From Acidovorax sp. NO-1 (GTDB lineage Bacteria > Pseudomonadota > Gammaproteobacteria > Burkholderiales > Burkholderiaceae_C): DNA of 64,000 bases. Location of the stretch: NCBI RefSeq assembly GCF_000238595.1, contig NZ_AGTS01000083.1:1-64000 (forward strand). The letters are read 5' to 3'. Of the stretch, positions 9,019 to 17,754 are shown in pieces. The notes under the pieces were generated by a model. The model saw only the letters and a program-made list of their open reading frames with translations, made no database searches and was not told the DNA's origin. Made by a program: the position numbers and the translations under genes. Numbering within the stretch: position 1 is the stretch's first letter; each line of letters begins with the position of its first letter.

Positions 9019-9909
9019 CTACTGAATATACAGGCCGGAATGGTCGGGCAAGGGCGAGGGCGTTGCCGTTGCAGGGGCGTCTGAGGAAGCGGGTTCCAGC
9101 GGCGGCAGGGCCGCAGGGACAGCCACCGGAACAGACACCGGTGCCGTTTCGACGACCCCCGGGCCGGTGTTTGGTGACGGCGCGCCGATCGCAGCGGGTG
9201 CCGCGGGCGTCACGGGTGCCGCAGTGCGGGGTGCATTGATGTCCAGCACGGGGGGGATTTTTGGCGCATTGGGCCGGCCTGGGTTAGCTTGCGCTGCGGC
9301 AGGGACCTGGGCCAGCTTTTTAGGGGAAACCGGGTGCAGCGCAGTGGCCGCCCCCTTGGGCCTGGGGGCAGCGCGCGCCGCCAGAGCGCGTTTTTCATCT
9401 TCTGTGAGAGCCTGGTAGGCCTCCCACTGCGCCCGCTTGTCGTCGCGGCCGAGGCGGTTGGTGACTGCATAGTTCAGCCGCGCCTGGTTGCGCTGCTGGG
9501 CACTCAGGCTCGCCCATTCGGTCATCCGGTCGTGGAACCTGGCCTGCTCGGTCTCAGGCAGAGTCGAAAAGTTTGCAGCCAGCGCAAGCCAGCGGCGCTT
9601 TTGGGCCTCGCTGATCAGAGCCCAGCGCTCTGCCAGGGGGTATAGCGCCAGCTTCTGGGGCGTGTCCAGCGTTTCCCACCCGGGGCCTGTTTCGACGCGA
9701 GGCGTTGCCGGGCCGCCCTGAAGGAGGGAGTTGCGTGCATTGTTGGGGCTCGCCACCGCGGCTTCTGCACCTGCCGGGAGAACCGTTCCCGGCACCATGC
9801 GCATCTGCACCAGCACCTGGCTGCCGACTGCCGCGAGCGCGCCCAAGAGCGCCAATGCCAGCACGAAGGCTGGCAAGACGGGGGAAGCATCGGGGGGGCT
9901 TGGGTGCAT
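9019..9909 (-). CDS. DUF3106 domain protein, single membrane anchor
   Basis: A 296-residue protein with one hydrophobic segment at about 11-35. A DUF3106-like helical region (about 75-170) is rich in WxxLxxxQxxxL repeats, such as PGWETLDTPQKLALYPLAERW and LSAQQRNQARLNY. The long Pro/Ala-rich C-terminal tail is probably disordered and extracytoplasmic. The function is unknown. It starts 19 bases after the DUF3619 gene and is probably part of a sigma-factor operon; an envelope-sensing role is a guess from context only. Confidence 0.8.
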   Translation of the reverse strand: MHPSPPDASPVLPAFVLALALLGALAAVGSQVLVQMRMVPGTVLPAGAEAAVASPNNARNSLLQGGPATPRVETGPGWETLDTPQKLALYPLAERWALISEAQKRRWLALAANFSTLPETEQARFHDRMTEWASLSAQQRNQARLNYAVTNRLGRDDKRAQWEAYQALTEDEKRALAARAAPRPKGAATALHPVSPKKLAQVPAAAQANPGRPNAPKIPPVLDINAPRTAAPVTPAAPAAIGAPSPNTGPGVVETAPVSVPVAVPAALPPLEPASSDAPATATPSPLPDHSGLYIQ

Positions 9910-9928
9910 GCAGTAGTCTGCGTGGCGC

Positions 9929-10381
9929 TCAGTTCGGCGTTGCGGAGGTTTTCAGGAATTGTACGAAGCCGGGGTCCGCATAGGCGGCAGGCGGCAAATC
10001 GTCCGTCAACAGGGCTGCATCCACCTCGGCCAGGTCGTTTGCGCTGCTTTCGTCTTGCGCAATGTTGATCACCACCAGGCCGACCACCAGCGCCATCAAA
10101 GGCACGGCCGACACCAGGGCGCTCCACCAGCTGCCACTGTCCTTGCCACCGTGCCCCAGGGCCGCGCTACTTCCGTTGTGAACAACCACCGGCGCCGCCA
10201 GCCGCACCGGGACCTTGTCTTTCTTGCGTTTGGCCAAGGCCTGCATGCGCGAGGCCCTCAGCCGTTCCGAAATGTCGTAGGGGAGCTCATCCGCACCGCT
10301 GGTCAACCGTGCTGTGACACGCAGCGCAAAGCGGTCGGCAGCAGCTTGTGCGTGCGCTGAGGGAGTCTGTACAGTGTTCAT
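9929..10381 (-). CDS. DUF3619 family protein, candidate anti-sigma factor
   Basis: A 150-residue protein with a basic N-terminal region (about 1-85), a single membrane segment at about 88-108, and a short acidic C-terminal part. This matches DUF3619, a family without a known function. Its start codon overlaps the stop of the sigma factor gene (ATGA at 10378-10381). That coupling, with a cytoplasmic N-terminus and one membrane helix, is the usual layout of a membrane anti-sigma factor. I see no ZAS-type Cys/His motif, so the role is inferred from position. Confidence 0.75.
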   Translation of the reverse strand: MNTVQTPSAHAQAAADRFALRVTARLTSGADELPYDISERLRASRMQALAKRKKDKVPVRLAAPVVVHNGSSAALGHGGKDSGSWWSALVSAVPLMALVVGLVVINIAQDESSANDLAEVDAALLTDDLPPAAYADPGFVQFLKTSATPN

Positions 10382-10947
10382 GGCTCGATTCCTTTGGCCT
10401 TCAGTGCCTTGCTGAGGGTTTGTATGGCGCGAAAACAGTGCGTTTTGACGCTGCCCTCGGAGCAGCCCATGGCGGCTGCCGTTTCTGCTACATCCATTTC
10501 TTCCCAGTAACGCATCAGGAACGCTTCCCGTTGACGGGGCGGCAGCTCTGCGATCTCGGCTTCAATCCCGTGAAAGATCTGGGCGCGGCGGGTCAGATCC
10601 TCGGCGCTCTCTGCGCGTTCCCCGTTCTCTGGTCCAGAGTACGCTTCGAGCAGATCAAAATCCATGCCATCTTCGCCGGGCCCCTCGAAGTCGCTCATGC
10701 TCGAAAACAGTGCATTGCGGGTTTTCTGCCGCCGAAACCAGTCCAGCGTGCAGTTGGAAAGAATCCGCTGGTACAGCATCGGTAGCTCATTGGCCGGTTT
10801 GTCGCCGTAATGCTCGGCCAGCTTGAGCATGCTGTCTTGAACTATGTCGAGCGCCGCTTCCTCGTTGCGAACGTGGTAGACCGAGCGCTTGAAAGCGCGC
10901 TTTTCTACACTCTTGAGGAAGTCGGAAAGTTCTTGTTCGGTTGCCAA
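10378..10947 (-). CDS. ECF RNA polymerase sigma factor (RpoE-like)
   Basis: A 189-residue sigma-70 family factor. Region 2 runs from about residue 10 to 75 and includes EEAALDIVQDSMLKLAEHY and the DNA-melting part LYQRILSNCTLDWFRRQK. An acidic linker follows, then region 4 at about 130-185 with the helix-turn-helix ELPPRQREAFLMRYWEEM and AAMGCSEGSVKTHCFRA. It heads the gene string DUF3619, DUF3106 and RDD and is divergent from ilvB. The regulated stress is not evident from sequence. Confidence 0.9.
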   Translation of the reverse strand: MATEQELSDFLKSVEKRAFKRSVYHVRNEEAALDIVQDSMLKLAEHYGDKPANELPMLYQRILSNCTLDWFRRQKTRNALFSSMSDFEGPGEDGMDFDLLEAYSGPENGERAESAEDLTRRAQIFHGIEAEIAELPPRQREAFLMRYWEEMDVAETAAAMGCSEGSVKTHCFRAIQTLSKALKAKGIEP

Positions 10948-11016
10948 GAGGGATCAGCCCGGGAGGGGTGCCGGCAGACACCAGGAAATGTGGCTATCTG
11001 GCACGGAGAAGCCGCT

Positions 11017-11083
11017 GATTATCGCATCGCGCCATGAATTTTTTGGTGCGTGCAGGTTTTGATTGTGTTGCAGTGCGATAATC
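11017..11083. promoter_or_regulatory. Inverted TGCGATAATC pair between the divergent sigma factor and ilvB genes
   Basis: The 10-mer TGCGATAATC occurs on the plus strand at 11074-11083 and exactly on the minus strand at 11017-11026. Each contains GATAAT, a good -10 hexamer facing its own gene. Clear -35 hexamers at standard spacing were not found. The pair could be divergent -10 elements or an operator for a shared regulator. Confidence 0.35.
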
Positions 11084-11236
11084 GCGGCTGCAAATCAAAA
11101 GGCAAACGGGTCACGGTCCGGCGGGCATTCATCCCGCTCATGTCCTTGGCCTCAAGTCCCAAGCTGGCTTCACAAGAGCGCGTGCGAGGGGCACCCAAGG
11201 TTTTTCGTCAGAGAAATTCACAAAGGTTGATCGATC

Positions 11237-13030
11237 ATGGAAATCTCCAAGGCTGAGCTCTCCTCGGCTGCCGCTGCTTCGCAGGGCAATACTTCTCCTT
11301 CTTCCGGCGCTCAGGACCTCATGGGGGCCGAGATCCTCATCAAGTCGCTTCAGGCCGAGAACGTCCAGTACATCTGGGGCTACCCCGGTGGTGCGGTTCT
11401 GTACATCTACGACGCGCTGTACAAGCAGGACACCATCCAGCACGTGCTGGTGCGCCACGAGCAGGCGGCTGTGCATGCCGCCGACGGCTATGCCCGCGCT
11501 ACCGGCGAAGTCGGCGTGGCGCTGGTCACCTCCGGCCCCGGCCTGACCAACGCCGTTACCGGCATCGCCACGGCGTACATGGATTCGATCCCCATGGTGA
11601 TCATTTCCGGCCAGGTACCCACGCCCGCCATCGGGCTCGACGCCTTCCAGGAATGCGACACGGTCGGTATCACCCGCCCCATCGTCAAGCACAACTTCCT
11701 CGTCAAGGACCCGCGCGATCTCGCCGCGACGATGAAGAAGGCCTTCCACATTGCCCGCACCGGCCGCCCCGGCCCCGTGGTGGTGGACGTGCCCAAGGAC
11801 GTCTCGTTCAAGAAGGTGCCCTACGCCGGCTACCCCGCCAGTGTGGAAATGCGCTCGTACAACCCCGTGCGCAAGGGCCACGGCGGCCAGATCCGCAAGG
11901 CGCTGCAGCTGCTGCTGACGGCCAAGCGCCCCTATATCTACACGGGTGGCGGCGTGCTGCTGGGCAATGCCACCAACGAGCTGCGCACGCTGGTGGACAT
12001 GCTTGGCTACCCCGTCACCAACACGCTGATGGGCTTGGGCGCCTACCCCGCGTCGGACCGCAAGTTCCTGGGCATGCTCGGCATGCACGGCACGATCGAA
12101 GCCAACAACGCCATGCAGAACTGCGACGTGCTGCTGGCGGTGGGCGCGCGTTTTGACGACCGCGTGATCGGCAACCCCAAGCACTTCGCGCAGAACGACC
12201 GCAAGATCATTCACGTCGATATCGACCCGTCGAGCATCTCCAAGCGTGTGAAGGTCGATATCCCGATCGTCGGCGATGTGAAGGATGTGCTCACCGAGCT
12301 GATCTCCATGATCCGCGAGAGCAGCACCCGCCCGGATGCGGGTGCCTTGGCTGCCTGGTGGGACACCATTGAAGGCTGGCGCAAGCGCGACTGCCTGAAG
12401 TACGACATGGGCGGCCCCGACGTCATCAAGCCCCAGTACGTGGTGGAAACGCTGTGGAACATGACCAAGGATGCGGACACCTACATCACGTCCGACGTGG
12501 GGCAGCACCAGATGTGGGCCGCACAGTACTACCGCTTTGACGAGCCACGCCGCTGGATCAATTCCGGTGGCCTGGGCACTATGGGCGTGGGCATCCCTTA
12601 TGCCATGGGCATCAAGCTGGCCAAGCCGCAATCCGAGGTGTTCTGCATTACCGGCGAAGGCTCGGTGCAGATGAACATCCAGGAGCTGTCCACCTGCCTG
12701 CAGTACAACACGCCGATCAAGATCTGCTCGCTGAACAACCGCTACCTGGGCATGGTGCGCCAGTGGCAGGAGATCGAATACTCCGGCCGCTACAGCCACA
12801 GCTACATGGATGCGCTGCCCAACTTCGTGAAACTGGCTGAGGCCTATGGCCATGTGGGCATGCTGATCGAGCACCCCAAGGACGTGGAGCCAGCACTGCG
12901 TGAAGCGCGCAAGCTCAAGGACCGCACCGTGTTCATGGACTTCCGCACCGACCCCACCGAGAACGTGTTCCCGATGGTCCAGGCCGGCAAGGGCATTACC
13001 GAGATGCTGCTGGGGTCGGAAGACCTTTAA
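11237..13030 (+). CDS. ilvB: Acetolactate synthase, large (catalytic) subunit
   Basis: A 597-residue thiamine-diphosphate enzyme that condenses two pyruvates to acetolactate (valine/leucine) or pyruvate with 2-oxobutyrate (isoleucine). The ThDP-activating Glu75 lies in VRHEQAAVHAADGYARATG. The ThDP/Mg motif begins at GEGSVQMN (about 473) and ends with the usual LNN. FAD-domain sequence lies between. The first ~28 residues form a Ser/Ala-rich extension before DLMGAEILIKSL, so the true start could be later, but no stronger internal start is seen. ilvH follows after a repeat-containing gap, then ilvC. Confidence 0.95.
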   Translation: MEISKAELSSAAAASQGNTSPSSGAQDLMGAEILIKSLQAENVQYIWGYPGGAVLYIYDALYKQDTIQHVLVRHEQAAVHAADGYARATGEVGVALVTSGPGLTNAVTGIATAYMDSIPMVIISGQVPTPAIGLDAFQECDTVGITRPIVKHNFLVKDPRDLAATMKKAFHIARTGRPGPVVVDVPKDVSFKKVPYAGYPASVEMRSYNPVRKGHGGQIRKALQLLLTAKRPYIYTGGGVLLGNATNELRTLVDMLGYPVTNTLMGLGAYPASDRKFLGMLGMHGTIEANNAMQNCDVLLAVGARFDDRVIGNPKHFAQNDRKIIHVDIDPSSISKRVKVDIPIVGDVKDVLTELISMIRESSTRPDAGALAAWWDTIEGWRKRDCLKYDMGGPDVIKPQYVVETLWNMTKDADTYITSDVGQHQMWAAQYYRFDEPRRWINSGGLGTMGVGIPYAMGIKLAKPQSEVFCITGEGSVQMNIQELSTCLQYNTPIKICSLNNRYLGMVRQWQEIEYSGRYSHSYMDALPNFVKLAEAYGHVGMLIEHPKDVEPALREARKLKDRTVFMDFRTDPTENVFPMVQAGKGITEMLLGSEDL

Positions 13031-13044
13031 TTCAGCATCAAATC

Positions 13045-13094
13045 GGCCTCCAGCGCTTGTCCATCAAGCGCTACCAGCTATCGAAAAGATAGCA
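13045..13094 (+). repeat. Short dispersed repeat, copy 4, between ilvB and ilvH
   Basis: The stretch contains GGCCTCCAGCGCTTG, CATCAAGCGCTACC and AGCTATCGAAAAGATAGCA. It is the most complete copy and can form a stem-loop in the ilvB-ilvH mRNA. It ends 85 bases before the ilvH start. Confidence 0.75.
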
Positions 13095-13179
13095 TTCACT
13101 TTTTTGACGAATCTATTGCCTGCCAAGCCCGTGCATTACCGTGCACGGGGGAGGGCAGCGAGAAGAGGAATCTGCACCT

Positions 13180-13671
13180 ATGAAACACATCATTGCTGTC
13201 TTGCTGGAAAACGAGCCCGGTGCTCTTTCCCGCGTCGTGGGCCTGTTCTCGGCCCGTGGCTACAACATCGAGTCGCTCACCGTGGCGCCCACTGAGGATC
13301 CATCGCTCTCGCGCATGACGATCCAGACCACGGGCTCCGACGACGTGATCGAGCAGATCACCAAGCACCTGAACCGCCTCATCGAGGTCGTGAAGGTGGT
13401 GGATCTCACCGAAGGTGCCTACACCGAGCGCGAGCTCATGATGGTGAAGGTGCGCGCCGTGGGCAAAGAGCGCGAGGAGATGAAGCGCATGGCCGACATC
13501 TTCCGCGGCCGCATCATCGACGTGACCGAGAAGAGCTACACCATCGAGCTCACTGGTGACCAGTCGAAGAACGACGCTTTTCTGCAGGCCATTGACCGTA
13601 CGGCCATTCTCGAGACCGTCCGTACCGGTGCCAGCGGCATCGGCCGCGGCGAGCGCATCCTGCGCGTGTGA
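13180..13671 (+). CDS. ilvH: Acetolactate synthase, small (regulatory) subunit
   Basis: A 163-residue regulatory subunit that activates IlvB and gives valine feedback inhibition. An N-terminal ACT domain (about 2-75) shows HIIAVLLENEPGALSRVVGLFSARGYNIESL. The C-terminal ALS_ss_C domain follows, including KAVGKEREE-type sequence and RGRIIDVTEKSYTIELTG. The ATG at 13180 gives the standard N-terminus MKHIIAVLLENE. It lies 149 bases after ilvB and 160 bases before ilvC. Confidence 0.95.
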   Translation: MKHIIAVLLENEPGALSRVVGLFSARGYNIESLTVAPTEDPSLSRMTIQTTGSDDVIEQITKHLNRLIEVVKVVDLTEGAYTERELMMVKVRAVGKEREEMKRMADIFRGRIIDVTEKSYTIELTGDQSKNDAFLQAIDRTAILETVRTGASGIGRGERILRV

Positions 13672-13759
13672 CGGATTTGCCTTCAACCGGCTAACGTCGT
13701 TGGGTCGTCTTGCCGTGCTACAGCACTGTCTGCGACTCCCCGCCTAGTTATCCGGCTGA

Positions 13760-14848
<1,089 letters not shown>

Positions 14849-14870
14849 TACTTTGCACGAAGCATCTCAA

Positions 14871-14892
14871 GGCCACCTCGGTGGCCTTTTTT
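14871..14892 (+). terminator. Rho-independent terminator after ilvC
   Basis: GGCCAC at 14871-14876 pairs with GTGGCC at 14881-14886 around a CTCG loop, followed by six Ts. It separates the ilv operon from pssA. Confidence 0.85.
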
Positions 14893-14990
14893 CATGGACG
14901 TAACGGGACGTTGCCAGGCGCTACACTGCGTCCTTCGCCTCAGGGGAGAGAGGTGATTCCGGCACGCGCCGGGAGATTCTTGGTACTATA

Positions 14991-15033
14991 AATTTGATAG
15001 CTGCTTGCGCTTTTCAGGCAAGCGCTGGAGGTC
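14991..15033 (-). repeat. Short dispersed repeat, copy 5, reverse orientation, in the pssA leader
   Basis: Read on the minus strand this is GACCTCCAGCGCTTGC, a short spacer, AAGCGCAAGC and AGCTATCAAATT, matching copies 1 and 4. Read on the plus strand its last bases are CTGGAGGTC, placed as a ribosome-binding site for pssA. Confidence 0.7.
15027..15031 (+). promoter_or_regulatory. Shine-Dalgarno of pssA, donated by a dispersed repeat
   Basis: GGAGG lies nine bases before the ATG at 15041. These bases belong to the end of repeat copy 5, where the opposite strand reads CCTCC in the other copies. If the repeat hairpin forms in mRNA, part of this site could be paired, so the repeat may affect pssA translation. 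Confidence 0.6.
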
Positions 15034-15040
15034 TTTTTTG

Positions 15041-15874
15041 ATGCACGATGGCAATGAACACACCACCAACGCCGAGGTGATGGTGCGCAAGCGGCGCAAG
15101 GGCATTTACATCCTGCCCAACCTGTTCACGCTCGCAGCGCTGTTTGGGGGCTTCTATTCCATTGTGATGGCCATGAACGGCCGATTTGACCTGGCTGCGG
15201 TGGGCGTGTTCTGTGCCATGGTGCTCGACAGCCTGGATGGCCGTGTGGCGCGCATGACCAACACTCAGAGCGCGTTCGGAGAACAGATGGATTCTCTGTC
15301 TGACATGGTGTCTTTTGGTGCTGCGCCAGCCCTGATTGCGTATGAGTGGTCACTGCGTGGTCTGGGGCGTTGGGGCTGGATTGCGGCTTTTGTCTATTGC
15401 GCCTGTGCCGCGCTTCGCCTTGCACGTTTCAATGTGAACACCGGTGTGGTCGACAAGCGTTATTTCCAGGGTTTGCCGTCCCCGGCTGCGGCCGCTTTGG
15501 TCGCAGGCTTCATCTGGCTCATGACGGAGCTGGGTGTGCGGCGGGGGGAAGACCTGTGGCTGACATGGAACCAGGTCACGTGGATCATGTTTGCGTTCAC
15601 CCTGTACGCGGGCCTCACCATGGTGACGAACGTGCCGTTCTACAGTTTCAAGGACGTGCAGATGAAAAAGAGCGTGCCCTTCGCCGTCATCGTGCTGATT
15701 GCGCTGGCAATTGCCGTGATCAACATTCACCCACCCATTGTGCTGTTTGGAGTGTTCGTGCTGTATGGCGTCAGCGGATACGGGGTGTATGCATGGCGCA
15801 AGGCCAAAGGGCAGCACAGCAGCGTGATCAGCACATCGACCGATGAACCCGACGAACGCGGACTTCACAAGTGA
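15041..15874 (+). CDS. pssA: CDP-diacylglycerol-serine O-phosphatidyltransferase
   Basis: A 277-residue inner-membrane enzyme that makes phosphatidylserine, the precursor of phosphatidylethanolamine. The CDP-alcohol phosphotransferase signature DGRVARMTNTQSAFGEQMD with a further SLSD (about 66-88) contains all conserved Asp residues. Several hydrophobic segments follow (for example FAVIVLIALAIAVINIHP). The start at 15041 is chosen for its GGAGG site; an in-frame ATG 12 codons upstream lies within a repeat. In related bacteria pssA commonly sits between ilvC and leuA, as here. Confidence 0.92.
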   Translation: MHDGNEHTTNAEVMVRKRRKGIYILPNLFTLAALFGGFYSIVMAMNGRFDLAAVGVFCAMVLDSLDGRVARMTNTQSAFGEQMDSLSDMVSFGAAPALIAYEWSLRGLGRWGWIAAFVYCACAALRLARFNVNTGVVDKRYFQGLPSPAAAALVAGFIWLMTELGVRRGEDLWLTWNQVTWIMFAFTLYAGLTMVTNVPFYSFKDVQMKKSVPFAVIVLIALAIAVINIHPPIVLFGVFVLYGVSGYGVYAWRKAKGQHSSVISTSTDEPDERGLHK

Positions 15875-15913
15875 CGGCAACCGTGCCGGGCGAGTTGTGC
15901 TACATTGCAACGC

Positions 15914-15967
15914 ATGAATATGTTCGCACTGGCCCTACTGCTACCTCCCCACGGGCGGAGACGGTAG
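15914..15967 (+). CDS. leuA leader peptide (attenuation)
   Basis: A 17-codon reading frame, MNMFALALLLPPHGRRR, ends in TAG. Four of codons 6-10 are leucine (CTG, CTA, CTG, CTA). CTA should be a rare Leu codon in DNA this GC-rich and would sharpen the response to low Leu-tRNA. It lies 24 bases before the terminator stem and 133 bases before leuA. This is the standard layout of a leucine attenuator. No strong Shine-Dalgarno is visible before the ATG, but the Leu run, terminator and downstream gene agree. Confidence 0.8.
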   Translation: MNMFALALLLPPHGRRR

Positions 15968-16026
15968 GCGCACGCGCACACTTTCACTCAAAGGCCCGTA
16001 TGCACCCGCAACGGGCCTTTTGTTTT
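15951..16026 (+). terminator. Leucine attenuator: antiterminator/terminator upstream of leuA
   Basis: AAGGCCCGT at 15991-15999 pairs perfectly with ACGGGCCTT at 16011-16019, followed by a T-rich run to 16026. ACGGGC at 15951-15956, near the end of the leader peptide, can instead pair with GCCCGT at 15994-15999 and so block the terminator. A ribosome stalled at the Leu codons (15929-15943) would leave 15951-15956 free and favour readthrough into leuA. Confidence 0.75.
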
Positions 16027-16099
16027 GGGCGCCAGATTTTCAACGTTGCGGGTGAACCCCACTTTCACCTTCAACCCCACCAGACCCAGGAGAAACGAC

Positions 16100-17638
16100 A
16101 TGGCTGACAAACTCATTATTTTCGACACCACCTTGCGCGACGGCGAGCAGTCTCCCGGCGCCTCGATGACCAAAGATGAGAAGCTGCGCATTGCGCGCCA
16201 GCTCGAGCGCCTGAAGGTGGACGTGATCGAGGCCGGTTTTGCCGCCAGCTCGAACGGCGACTTCGAAGCGGTGCAGGCCATTGCCAACGCAATCCGCGAG
16301 TCCACCATCTGCTCGCTCTCGCGGGCCAACGACCGCGACATTTCCCGTGCGGCAGAGGCTCTCAAGGGCGCGGCCAGCGCCCGCATCCACACGTTCATCG
16401 CCACTTCGGCTCTGCACATGGAGAAGAAGCTGCGCATGACGCCAGACCAGGTTCTGGAGCAGGCCAAACAGTCCGTGCGCTTTGCGCGCAATCTGGTGGG
16501 CGACATCGAGTTCAGTCCAGAAGACGGTTACCGCAGCGATCCGGACTTTCTGTGCCGTGTGCTGGAGGCCGTGATTGCCGAGGGCGCTACCACCATCAAC
16601 GTGCCTGACACGGTGGGCTATGCCGTGCCCGAGCTGTATGGCAACTTCATCAAGACCCTGCGGGAACGCATTCCCAACAGCGACAAGGCCATCTGGTCCG
16701 TGCATTGCCACAACGACCTCGGCATGGCGGTGGCCAATTCGCTGGCCGGTGTGAAGATCGGTGGTGCGCGTCAGGTGGAGTGCACCATCAACGGTCTGGG
16801 TGAACGTGCTGGCAATTGCTCGCTGGAAGAGGTGGTGATGGCCGTCAAGACGCGCCGCGACTACTTTGGCCTTGACTTGGGGATCGACACCCAGCACATC
16901 GTGGCGGCCAGCCGCATGGTCAGCCAGACGACGGGTTTCGTGGTTCAACCCAACAAGGCTGTTGTGGGGGCCAATGCTTTTGCCCATGCCAGTGGCATCC
17001 ACCAGGATGGGGTTTTGAAGGCACGCGACACCTACGAGATCATGCGCGCGGAGGATGTGGGCTGGAGCGCCAACAAGATCGTGCTCGGCAAGCTCAGTGG
17101 CCGCAATGCGTTCAAGCAGCGTTTGCAGGAGCTGGGTGTAAGTCTGGACAGCGAAACCGAGATCAACATCGCATTCACGCGATTCAAGGAACTGGCTGAC
17201 CGAAAGAGTGAGATCTTTGACGAGGACATCCTCGCCCTCGTCAGTGACGAAAGCGTGACCAGCGAGAAGGAGCAATATGGCTTTGTCTCCCTGTTCCAGC
17301 AGAGCGAAACCGGTGAACACCCCCGTGCACGCATCGTCTTTACGGTGGATGGCCATGAAGTGCGGGGCGAGTCGGAGGGGAATGGTCCTGTCGATGCATC
17401 GCTCAAAGCGATCGAGTCCCATGTCAAAAGCGGTGCCGAGATGGTCCTGTACTCGGTGAACGCCATCAGCGGCTCCACCGAGAGCCAGGGTGAAGTCACC
17501 GTGCGGTTGCAGAACAGCGGCCGGGTGGTCAACGGCGTGGGTGCGGATCCCGACATCGTCGTCGCCTCCGCCAAGGCCTATCTGAGTGCGCTGAACAAGT
17601 TACAAAGTAAAGCTGATCGGGTAGCCGCACAGGGGTAG
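16100..17638 (+). CDS. leuA: 2-isopropylmalate synthase
   Basis: A 512-residue enzyme for the first committed step of leucine synthesis (acetyl-CoA plus 2-oxoisovalerate). The TIM-barrel starts with [16 protein letters not shown], and the metal-binding [16 protein letters not shown] is at about 200-215. [15 protein letters not shown] follows. The C-terminal LeuA regulatory domain (about 385-505) normally binds leucine for feedback inhibition. The ATG at 16100 follows CAGGAGAAACGAC. Expression is probably controlled by the leader attenuator directly upstream, and a strong terminator follows. Confidence 0.96.
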   Translation: MADKLIIFDTTLRDGEQSPGASMTKDEKLRIARQLERLKVDVIEAGFAASSNGDFEAVQAIANAIRESTICSLSRANDRDISRAAEALKGAASARIHTFIATSALHMEKKLRMTPDQVLEQAKQSVRFARNLVGDIEFSPEDGYRSDPDFLCRVLEAVIAEGATTINVPDTVGYAVPELYGNFIKTLRERIPNSDKAIWSVHCHNDLGMAVANSLAGVKIGGARQVECTINGLGERAGNCSLEEVVMAVKTRRDYFGLDLGIDTQHIVAASRMVSQTTGFVVQPNKAVVGANAFAHASGIHQDGVLKARDTYEIMRAEDVGWSANKIVLGKLSGRNAFKQRLQELGVSLDSETEINIAFTRFKELADRKSEIFDEDILALVSDESVTSEKEQYGFVSLFQQSETGEHPRARIVFTVDGHEVRGESEGNGPVDASLKAIESHVKSGAEMVLYSVNAISGSTESQGEVTVRLQNSGRVVNGVGADPDIVVASAKAYLSALNKLQSKADRVAAQG

Positions 17639-17671
17639 CCGGCGAATTTATAATTTCACTCACTTTCTTGG

Positions 17672-17709
17672 AAAGTCGCGCAAGGTATTGATCTTGCGCG
17701 ACTTTTTTT
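17672..17709 (+). terminator. Rho-independent terminator after leuA
   Basis: AAAGTCGCGCAAG at 17672-17684 pairs perfectly with CTTGCGCGACTTT at 17693-17705 around an eight-base loop. The T-run continues to 17709. Confidence 0.92.
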
Positions 17710-17754
17710 GATTCTGTACACTGCACAACACTTATTACCGTTTGGAGCACTTTG

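Noticed and set aside
11034-11081. A 15-codon frame before ilvB as a possible ilv leader peptide
   Set aside because: It has three Val and one Leu but no run of regulatory codons, and no terminator with a T-run lies between it and ilvB. It is not supported as an attenuator.
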